Positions 55,441 through 64,000 of a stretch of 64,000 nucleotides of DNA are shown here, piece by piece (the stretch's first letter is position 1; each line of letters starts with the position of its first letter). Origin of the DNA: Cinnamomum chago (Eukaryota; Streptophyta; Magnoliopsida; Laurales; Lauraceae); the NCBI GenBank assembly GCA_038049695.1, contig CP142451.1:37027501-37091500 (forward strand), in the 5' to 3' direction. The translations under genes and the position numbers were made by a program. A model generated the notes under the pieces. That model was not told where the DNA came from. It was given only the letters and a program-made list of their open reading frames with translations, and did no database searches.

Positions 55441-56345
55441 ATCTATCTCTCTGCAACTATGTTTAAATCTCTGCCCACTCTCTCTCTCCCTCCCCCTCCC
55501 CCCTCCATCTCACTCAGTTCATCTCACTCCTCCTATCTCTCCCTCCCTGCAACAAACATATTTGAAAAAAAACGACGCCCCACCCTCTCTCTCTCTCTGC
55601 CCACTCTCTCTTTCTCTCCCCCCTCCATCTCACTCAATTCATCTCACTCTCTGCTATGTCTCTCTCACTCTCTATCTCTCTCTCTCTCCCACCCATCTCA
55701 CCTTATCTCTCTCTCACTCTGCAACCTTCTCTCCCTCTCAATCCGCCCCACCCTCTTTCACTCTCTATCTCTCTCTCTCTCCCTGCAACCTCATCTCCCT
55801 CTCACTCCGCCCCCACCCATCTCACCTTATCTCTCTCTCACTCTGCAACCTTCTCTCCCTCTCACTCCGCCCCCACCCATCTCACCTTATATCTCTCTCA
55901 CTCTTCTCTCCCCCCTCCATCTCACTCAGTTCATCTCACTCTCTGCTATCTCTCCCTCCCTGCAACGAACATATTTGAAAAAAAACGACGCCCCACCCTC
56001 TCTCTCTGTGCCCACTCTCTCTCTCTCTCTCCCCCCTCCATCTCACTCAGTTCATCTCACTCTCTGCTATGTCTCTCTCACTCTCTATCTCTCTCTCTCT
56101 CCCACGCATCTCACCTTATCTCTCTCTCACTCTGCAACCTTCTCTCCCTCTCACTCCGCCCCCACCCATCTCACCTTATCTCTCTCTCACTCTGCAACCT
56201 TCTCTCCCTCTCAATCCGGCCCACCCTCTCTCACTCTCTATCTCTCTCTCTCCCTGCAACCTTCTCTCCCTCTCACTCCGCCCCCACCCATCTCACCTTA
56301 TCTCTCTCTCACTCTGCAACCTTCTCTCCCTTTCACTCCGCCCCC
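55441..56345. repeat. CT-rich microsatellite and minisatellite block
   Basis: CTCTCT tracts are organised into larger repeats, for example CTGCAACCTTCTCTCCCTCTC with CGCCCCCACCCATCTCACC. A longer unit with AACGACGCCCCACCC occurs twice (about 55570 and 55985). All six-fold Ser/Leu/Pro frames over this region are products of the repeat and are not genes. Confidence 0.92.
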
Positions 56346-56580
56346 ACTATACTTTTTCAAACTCTGCCATTCACAAACATATAGAGATCACAGAGATCCC
56401 AGTAACAATATTTGAACAAAAACGATTCACATAGCAACGAACATATTTGAACAAAAAACAATTCACTATGAAGCAAACACAGAAAAAATGAAACAAAATA
56501 CTATCATATACAGAGAAGCCTACCTACGTCAGAACATCTGATGTAAGTTGATTCTTCCTGCCTAAGGAAACCGCCGTTTT

Positions 56581-56715
56581 CCGTTCTTTTGATGAAATGG
56601 TAGAGAAGAGAGAGAGAGCAAGTAGCCGTTCTTTTGATGAAATGGTAGAGAAGAGAGAGAGCAAGTAGCCGTTCTTTTAATGAAATGGTAGAGAAGAAAG
56701 AGAGAGCAAGTAGTA
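56581..56715. repeat. Tandem array, 43-45-bp unit
   Basis: Three copies of CCGTTCTTTTGATGAAATGG plus a GAGAGA tract and GCAAGTAG, starting at 56581, 56626 and about 56669. Confidence 0.92.
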
Positions 56716-56942
56716 AGAATCCATTCAGTTGGGTTCAGTTACGAAAGAGTGGGGAGTGGGGATGAAGTAGAGGGATGTTGAGGTGTCCCAGATGTTGACG
56801 TGGGGAGTTGAGTTCTTTTCTATTAGGAGAGGACAGTGGATCCCAGATGGACACCTGTCCCAAAGTGCCTTAGAAATTTAGGATTGTTAGAATGGAGGGA
56901 TTTGGTTAAATGCAGGGAAAAACATTCCCTTAGTATATTAGA
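56716..56942 (-). mobile_element. Second Helitron 5' terminus
   Basis: The minus strand from 56942 reads TCTAATATACTAAGGGAATG then TTTTTCCCT, almost the same as the terminus at 54090, after host A. I find no matching CTAG hairpin end between 54091 and 56942. It is either a truncated second copy or an outer start sharing the 3' end at 52492. Confidence 0.7.
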
Positions 56943-57135
56943 TGAATAGAAATTTAAAACGGGAAAAGACTGGACTTTGGCCTGTGCCACATGGTGATTG
57001 ACCGAGTCCAGGGTCTACGGTTACGACCCAGGTTCGCTCCGGAGCAGGAACCGTTTAAATTCCACATCCAAAAAAGGCCAAAAACGGAAAAACCCGATCC
57101 ATTTACTTATGCTAACCTAGTTAGCGAGGACTCAT
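56943..57135. other. No gene recognised
   Basis: Contains GGTTCGCTCC (about 57031), like a pol III B box, and a weak A-box-like TGGCCTGTGCC (about 56980), but no continuous tRNA-like fold. It may be decayed SINE sequence. Confidence 0.3.
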
Positions 57136-57147
57136 ATCAGAGAATTG

Positions 57148-57238
57148 CTACAGGGGATTTATCCGGCTTCCCTCTGGGCCCGGAGGGATTAGTCCAGCCC
57201 AAAGGGTTGGGAACCCTCTGACAGCAAAAAAAAAAAAA
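57148..57238 (+). mobile_element. SINE 3' fragment with A-tail
   Basis: 91 bp ending in an A-run, between two exact 12-bp copies of ATCAGAGAATTG (57136-57147 and 57239-57250). The body GGGCCCGGAGGGATTAGTCC resembles the 3' part of tRNA-derived plant SINEs (GGGATTAGTC motif, inference). The tRNA-like 5' part is missing, so it is 5'-truncated. Confidence 0.7.
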
Positions 57239-57250
57239 ATCAGAGAATTG

Positions 57251-59929
57251 GATAAATTAGTACAAGTCTCTCCGTACAACGAAAATCAAATATGCAAACA
57301 ATTGGGAAATAATTACTGATTTGTGTGGTGGTCCAAATACATTGGGCAACCCTAAATTCTTAGAAAGAAAATATATGATCGAACCTATTTTCTCAATTGA
57401 GAAAATGTAGAGTAGAAAGGATATAGGATAGTGAGGTGTAAAAAAAAGTGAAAAATATGTGAAAATAAAATAAGAGATGTAGATAAAAAGGCACTTTTGC
57501 ATAAACCAAATAAGAAAAAAGGGAACAAACATAAATAGTTACATGAGATAAGATAGGTATTACATGAGATAGAAAGTGGAAAGCTGCAAAAGCTAAGAGA
57601 GGAGCAAAGAACTTATGGTCAGAAATACAACTGAAAGTGTCCAAATTAAATTGAAAATGCTTAGTTTTAATATAGTATAATGGGGTTTTTGCCATATTAG
57701 TCTTTTTTAAATCTAATTCATCCTACGAGTACGAGGGTGGAAGCATAAAGTAATAGTTTTGATCCAAACAAACTACCTAACTCGAAGAACCTGAGCACCA
57801 GTGACTTTCAATTAAGAGATGATGGATTAGGTCCCAAGTTCTTTCTGCAGGTTTTGTTGGAGTTATTTTTATTTATTTTTTGGTGATGCTGTCAGTTTCC
57901 ACTTTGTCTTACATGTTTGTTATCCTTTCCATGTTTCTTTATTTATGTAGTTTTCTTTTGGTTTTCCATTTTATCTTTTTATAATTCCCTCCTTCAAGCA
58001 AAGAAAATCTAAAGATCTAATAATGTCACCAAGGTCGCATGACTCTAGTTAATATTTTTTAAAGCTTTTTTGTGTCATATCTCATCTTATCATAATATAA
58101 TGGGATTTGTTAATTTCTATATCGAACAATTTATGTAGCTAGTAAATGAATTTATTTTTTATAAAACATGAAAAATGACGTTATCTGAATTTCCGTTCCA
58201 TTAAAAAAATATTTTAAAACATTAAAATATGCCAGAACCCTTAGTGTTATTAGTTATTAGTTATTTACTTCCAATAATTTTCGACCTTTCTTTGCAATTC
58301 ACTACAAAAGTCATACATGACATGACACACACCACCCCTTGCTGTCAAGGCTTTTAACAGGTCAATGTCTTGTCAACAAAGGACAATTATTACTGCGTAC
58401 AAACCATATTATCATTTCTTCGGAGAGCTACTGCATTTGACTTGTTAAGTCGGATCCAGATCTCCTATTTGGTCCAAACAGGCTTTGATCCAATCAGGGA
58501 GTGCCACATGGGGGAAAAGAAACTTTTTAAGGAGATAGAATTTTTTTTTAGGAGAAGGGATGGGACATCTCTCCCATGTGGCATCTCCTGAAACCCTATT
58601 TGTTCCAAACAGGGGATCCATTTCTTGTTTAGTCACATGGAGGTAGTGCCACCACCTCACATGACATAAGCCATCCTCTCGGTTATCCCACACGTCTTTC
58701 ATTTGAAAAGAAGTGAGTTTGAACAGATGGGTTCGGAAAGTGGAACCCATTTTTCATCCGCAAAGCCTAATTATATACTAGTTAAATTTCCAACAGAAGT
58801 TTGGGATGCTCTAGTTTTCTGAATAATGAACTGATTATTGCCTCATTAACGGGGGTGGACAGTGCTTTGTACCTCCATCATGTGGTCATCCATCCATCGT
58901 TTGTGAATTTTTTAAACACAACGCTTAGAAATAGAAAACAAAAGTATTGTTGATTTTGAAAAAAACTTAAAATGAAAAAAAAGAAAGAAAATGAGAACAA
59001 ATAAGGAAGGTTTCGTGGACATTGGAGAAGAGATTTTTCATTTTTATCTATCTGCACTTGCCCCAAATCTTACAATCCAAGAGAGGAAGAGGAGAAAGAA
59101 CGTCTTCTTATCAAAGATCTTGAAAGGAGTTTTTGGTTGTAGACTCGAAGAGATTTTGATGTATGAATAAAAGAATAAAAAGTACGAACCCGCTTTCTCT
59201 TTTATAAATCATTTTTAAATTACGTAGATGTACAATCTATTTTCAATCTCCGTGGCTCATACTGGAATCTAATCCGCTTAAAATCAATGTCTATTTACGT
59301 TCTATTATTATATAAATCTTTTATTCAATCGGAGTATTATCCATCGTGGATAAAAAAATATAATTGTATTTCTTTGTTTGATTATTATTATCCATGCTAG
59401 AAAAGTATGACTGAAGAAATCTACTTTAAGGAGATAACAACTAGTGCATTGTATTTCGTTTATCTTATATTAATGATTTGGATTCGACTTATTTTTCATT
59501 CATTGTAGTTAACAATAATCTTATAATTTTTTATAATAGGGGTGATCGTGGTTAAAACATCAACCATTGATTCCTTTTTTAAGAGAAAAATAAAAAAGAT
59601 TAATTTCTTAAGGATTATTTAATTTTATATATATTAGAAAAAATACTGAAAAATTCAGTACTAAAAAATATAATTGATGATCTTAACTTAATGAAAGAAC
59701 GTCGAGCCCCCCCCCCCCCCCCCCCCCCAAAATAAAATTCCTAGTTCTGCCCATGCCCATTGACATTTCAAAATTCATATTTCTTTGCTAGAATATTGAA
59801 ACATTTTGGAAACTATAAATACTGTATATACTTTTGTATGGTTAATGTAGGGTGGGTTTTTGTGATCCCTACTTTATGGCAAATGAAAATATATTTTACT
59901 GTGTATATTGAAATTTGTAATGACTATTT
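57251..59929. other. No gene; one foldback element and one poly-C tract
   Basis: AT-rich, with no conserved frame. It holds the foldback at 58462-58613 and 22 consecutive Cs at 59707-59728. Confidence 0.5.
58462..58613. mobile_element. Small foldback/MITE-like element
   Basis: CAGGGAGTGCCACATGGGGG (about 58496) is complementary to CTCCCATGTGGCATCTCCTG (about 58570). The outer CCTATTTGGTCCAAACAGG occurs twice in direct orientation (58462 and 58595, one change). Terminal CCAAACAGG words resemble Harbinger/hAT MITE ends. No clear duplication was seen. Confidence 0.45.
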
Positions 59930-62911
59930 TGTCACGATCCTAGACTGGGACCTCGCTAAACCAAGGTCCTAATCCGAGACAGCGGCACGGTGGGCTAGAA
60001 AGTTTTGCCCACTCACGTTGTTTCCCACAGATTTCCACGGTGAGGATTCCACATTCGAACTCCTCACAAACAAACACAAGTAATAAATTGAGGAAGCATG
60101 TATCAAACACACGTGTAAGTCAAATGGATCTAGAAACATAAAGACTAATGTCAGAGAGAAACATAGCTAGCATACCCAAAAAGTTAAAGTTTAATATTTA
60201 CATCACACAAGAAGATAAGTTTAAAGTTTTACGACCCCCAAAAAGACAAGTCAACAAAGGCTAATATAAAAAAATCCCAAAATAGAATGGACACTCCCAC
60301 AATGATACACAACTCAGGACCCAACCCGATGTCTAGATGACATCGTCGAGCTGCCACTCTCTAGCATACTATGACTCAGCCACCTCCTCCTCAAGGGCAG
60401 CGATACCTAGACCTGAGCACCAAATTACAAGGTCAGATACAACTATCTTGCAGGTGATAGAAAAAGGTGATAAACATGCTATAATATGAATAAGTTCACA
60501 AATAATAAAACATGACTTAAATAAGAAAGATGAGGAAAAAAATCACAGTTTTGAAATACTCATCTCATTTAAATCATGATGTAAATCAATTGAGCAACTC
60601 AAATCTAACATGTTGGCAACCACACAAAGCTATATTCTCCATCATCGAAGTGACAGAGAACACACGATTTATAACCTCCGTCACACGAGGTGAAGGGAGC
60701 ACACAAATGTATAATTATAGTAATCCAGTATAGCTAGGCATAACACGAAAGTCTGGCCACGGAACTGGTAATATCACACACACGAATCCCAAACTGTTGT
60801 CGGTACAAATTATTTAAGGGCCCAAGTCGGATAATCAAACCAACAAGGTTGTCCAAACTTAGTGGTGCCAAAACAAAAATCCATGCAACCTTTCAAACAA
60901 AACTTCGTACTTTTGTCAACGGAAACTACCCACACTGCTATTGTAAACACACACACACAAAATCCCAAAAGGGCAATCCTGACATGGTACATGCTGAAAT
61001 CATCGATCACAATTGAATACCAGAGTTTGACACTTAGGTAAAATACCTTTGAAAATCTCTGCTTTAAAAGGTCAAAAAATCGAAAGGGTTTGGTTAACAA
61101 ATACTAAATCACGACTCACAATACCATTAGCACATTAAGACCACATCTGTTGGCTAGATATACACTTAGAGGCCAAATGTCGAATATTCGTAGTAACTGG
61201 TGCCTAAAGTTCTACGACATCCTAGCAATCCAAGTGTACAACGCCCACGTAACAAGGTCCAAGTGTATATGAATAAATATCCATGCCATTCCTTATTTCT
61301 CCAAATTCCAGGAAGCTCGGTTAGCACTCGGTTAACCGACATGTGCCTGAGCGTCATCCTGGCAGAATTTGAGCTCTTTGGTTTCCGAACCGACAGAAGT
61401 TCGGTCAGGTGTCAGTTAATCGACCCTGATTTCCTGAGTTTTTCAGTGTACTGTTGTCTGAACCGAATTTTGGTTTGGTGAACCGACCCTTGACCAAACT
61501 TCACGAAATTCTGGGTTCATAACTCCCAGAACTTGTCCTTACTCCCCAAACCACCATACTTCCTCTACCAAGAGCTTTTCCTATAGAGAAAGAGCCTCCA
61601 TTGCTCTACATTTCGCCATTTCCCACACTTCTTCCTTCAAAACACACAATTCATCATCCCAATCTCCCTCAATATCCATGAAAGATATAATTCTCCATCC
61701 AAACCTCCATCAAAACCCATGAAACATAACTAGTACATAACGAACTGAAATCCAAGCAAACTAAACTGAGATAATGAAAACTGAAGTAATTCAAAGCATC
61801 TATACATTAGGAATATTACTATATTAGAGAGCTGAATTCAAATCAAGATCACTAAGCATCACAATATTCAAGGATAAGAAATTTAAACTAGATTTCCCCA
61901 AGTAACTTGCATGCACATCAATAACCTAATCAATCACTTGCCTTTCCACCAATTGGGTTTCAAAAGAACTCTAATCACTCCTTACATCCGAGATCTCTAA
62001 TCTACAAAAGCTCCATGGAAAACAACTCAAAACCCCAAAGATTTTGAAAAAAAGGAAGGGTTCCTCCAAAAGAAACCTTGGATGCATGATTTAAATGCTT
62101 TAAAGGACCTAACAAAGCCATTGATAGAAGATAAAAACCATAGCTTACCTACGAGAGCTCTATCCAAGAAGAAAAGCTTAGAGAAGAAGATGATGCAACA
62201 GAAATCCTTCAAAAACTGTATCAATGGAAAGCTAGGAAGATGGAGAAGACGAAGGTGCAATTAGATTTCTCATTTGGGCTGATTTGCATAGACACGCAAG
62301 AGAAAGAAATGGCTAGTGAGGGAGAAGAGTTCTCTAGTTTGGCCTGGTTTTGAGACAAGAACAATGGGGAAGAAAACATATGTGGGTTGGTTCTGAGCCA
62401 AATTGGGAGTGGGCCCCACTGGCCCCTAAAACTTTAAGGGCTCGGCAACCCCTTTTGTGGGTCCTGGATGTCATTGACGAAGGAGAGAAAATTGATTGTC
62501 AAAACATCTAGTTTTCAAAAAGTACACTTTTCGAGTGGTTTGAAAATATCAAAATTCATGCATAGATTTGATGTGAAAAGTCTGTTTTGCCCTTTTCGTT
62601 GGAAAACCAGATTTCTGGGGTTTGAACACGGACGGAATGAATACCAAAGTTTTTGGGGATAATATGACCTATCAAAAGAAGTCAAAATCAAAAAATTTCA
62701 AAATTAAGAATAAATCTCCCCATTCTTACACGAGTGACACAGGCCTCCCTTGGCGTGCCAGACTAAGGTCAAAGGCCCTGAAAAACTCTCCAAAGCTATG
62801 AAAATCTAGTCAACCTCACAACCTAAGCCAAACATCCCCTAATCCCACTTAGAAAACTAATACCCAGCTTAAATAGCGATACTTACATCAAACCTGGGTC
62901 GAGGTCTTACA
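59930..62911 (-). repeat. 3' LTR of a Ty3/gypsy chromovirus, about 3 kb
   Basis: On the minus strand it starts TGTAAGACCTCGACCC right after a polypurine tract and ends GATCGTGACA (TG...CA; 2,982 bp). LTRs of this length next to this integrase type are usual for the Tekay/Del group (inference). It contains a (CA)n stretch near 60950 and no gene. The 5' flank TATTT (59925-59929) would be the target duplication; its partner is beyond the window. Confidence 0.82.
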
Positions 62912-62924
62912 TCCTCCACCCCTT
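62912..62924 (-). promoter_or_regulatory. gypsy polypurine tract
   Basis: AAGGGGTGGAGGA on the minus strand lies directly before the LTR's TGTAAGACC. Confidence 0.85.
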
Positions 62925-62984
62925 AGAGCATTTGGTCCTCCAAATGAAACCTCACCTCGTGTAGAAGATAAGGATATTTCCTTT

Positions 62985-63850
62985 GATTTTGATCTCTTAA
63001 CTCTCAAGTTGCTTCTTCTGGCTCGTGGTTCTCCCAAAATACTTTCACCCAATGAATTGTGCAGGTTCTCAGCTCTTGCTCATTCGTGTCAATAACTTTG
63101 ACTAGTTTCTCAACATAGGTGGCATCTTCACGAATTTCCAACGGCTCATGTCTTAGTACATGTGAAGAATTTGGAACATAATTCTTTAACATCGAGACGT
63201 GAAATACATTATACATGCTCGAGAACTCTGGTGGTAAAGCTATTCGGTAAGCCACATCACCAATTTGGCTCAAAACCTTGTAAGGTCCAATGAATCTCCT
63301 TGACAACTTACCCTTCTACCTGAATCTTAAAATTCCTCCAACCCGTGAAACTTTCAGAAACATTTTATCCCCTTCTTGAAACTGCAAGTCTCTTCTCCGA
63401 ATATCAGCGTAGCTCTTTTGTCAACTTCTAGCAACCTTCAAGCGCTCATGTATTAGCTTAACCTTCTCACTTGTCTTACCAATCAGAGCCTGTCCATGGA
63501 AACTACGTCACCGACCTCCTCCCAACACACCAGAGTACTGCATCTCCTGCCATAGAATGCTTCATAAGGCATTATCCCTATGCTCGAGTGAAACTGTTAT
63601 TATAAGTAATTTCACAAAGTGGTAGACTCTCATCCCACTAAGTCTTGAAATCCAGCCCACAAGCACGTAGTATGTCTTCCAAGGTCTGAATCGTCCGCTC
63701 TGGCCAACCATCTGTCTGAGGGTGATACGTCGTACAAAATTGTAGCTTCGTACCTATAGACTCATACAAAGTTTCCCAAAACCTTGAGACGAATCTGCTA
63801 TCTCCGTTGAAAGTAATTGAAACTTGCTGGCCATAACGATTGACAATTTC
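62985..63850 (-). pseudogene. gypsy integrase, core remnant and C-terminal domain
   Basis: The C-terminal part is open (63004-63306): SRRFIGPYKVLSQIGDVAYR, PPEFSSMYNVFHVSMLKNYV, HEPLEIREDATYVEK and IHWVKVFWENHEPEEAT, the GPY/F-type module that leads to the chromodomain in plant chromoviruses. Upstream (63850-63307) the core survives in pieces: SRFVSRFWETLYESIGTKL, YHPQTDGWPERTIQTLEDIL with the catalytic Glu, and NNSFTRA, with many stops. The first catalytic Asp region is deleted. Confidence 0.88.
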
Positions 63851-64000
63851 CTTCTGAGAAAATAAATATTAGAGACTGCGGTGGTCTGAATGGACTTCAA
63901 ATTTCTCCCTGTATAGATAGTGTCTCCACATATTCAACGCGAATACAATCGTTGCCAACTCTAAGTTGTGGGTTGCACAATTCCTCTCGTAGTCCTTCAA
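63850..64000 (-). pseudogene. gypsy RNase H remnant, runs off the window
   Basis: Reads LKDYERNCATHNLELATIVF, then WRHYLYREKFEVHSDHRSL and a stop, the RNase H block of plant Ty3/gypsy pol. It joins within about 15 bases to integrase-core sequence (GQQVSITFNGDSRF), so the end of RNase H and the integrase N-terminus are deleted. RT and the rest of the element lie beyond 64000. Confidence 0.85.

Noticed and set aside
55379..56434. Long overlapping open frames of Ser/Leu/His/Pro-rich protein
   Set aside because: They exist in all frames because the DNA is a CT-rich repeat with few stop codons; no domain and period-dependent peptides.
56943..57135. tRNA gene or full tRNA-derived SINE head
   Set aside because: A B-box-like GGTTCGCTCC is present but no cloverleaf can be drawn, and the SINE target duplication starts only at 57136.
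1..64000. CRISPR array, rRNA, riboswitch or bacterial operon
   Set aside because: Direct repeats found are tandem satellites or transposon duplications; all coding motifs are eukaryotic transposons or a spliced plant gene.

Overview
This window is nuclear DNA of a flowering plant. I see no tRNA, rRNA, CRISPR array or bacterial-style operon. What is present is plant-type: Ty1/copia and Ty3/gypsy LTR retrotransposons, L1-like and RTE-like LINEs, hAT, CACTA, Harbinger-like and Mutator-like DNA transposons, Helitrons, a SINE tail, and short GT/AG exons lost in AT-rich introns. I cannot name the species. The window is almost entirely transposable elements, many nested, and I find no gene that is intact from end to end.

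The one host gene I recognise is a broken, minus-strand chromomethylase (CMT-type plant DNA cytosine methyltransferase). Its 5' exons lie at about 29.4-29.9 kb. The exons of the BAH domain lie at 21.0-22.1 kb, and again in a second, more decayed block at 4.2-4.3 kb and 14.6-15.4 kb. No methyltransferase catalytic motifs were found. The two blocks belong to a segmental duplication: copy A is 2.1-4.3 kb plus 14.4-15.5 kb, and copy B is 16.3-22.3 kb. Because the copies can be aligned, several insertions have a visible empty site in the other copy: a LINE in copy A, and a Helitron and a solo LTR in copy B.

Layout. 1-2.1 kb: no gene, one microsatellite. 2.1-4.3 kb: CACTA element and CMT exon. 4.3-14.4 kb: 5'-truncated L1-type LINE split by a Ty1/copia element (5237-10541; 316-bp LTRs, 5-bp target duplication). 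14.4-15.5 kb: CMT exon cluster A. 15.5-16.3 kb: a dispersed repeat that recurs at 38.4-39.2 kb. 16.3-22.3 kb: copy B. 22.3-29.4 kb: what would be a long CMT intron, holding two hAT-type MITEs, an RTE LINE with a 21-bp target duplication, and a further MITE. 29.4-31.7 kb: CMT 5' exons, a Ty3/gypsy gag-protease fragment and an inverted copy of the exon flank. 32-35 kb: a Harbinger-type MITE and a 970-bp Mutator-like element. 35.8-37.3 kb: 3' end of another LINE. 41.2-50.5 kb: a DUF659-type hAT element carrying a second, BED/dimerisation-type hAT element inside it; both have TIRs and 8-bp duplications. 52.5-56.9 kb: Helitron-type sequence and tandem arrays. 57.1-57.3 kb: a SINE tail. 59.9-64 kb: the 3' LTR (about 3 kb) and damaged pol end of a Ty3/gypsy chromovirus running off the right edge.

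All alignments, repeat boundaries and target duplications were read by eye. Family names rest on motifs and termini, not on database searches.
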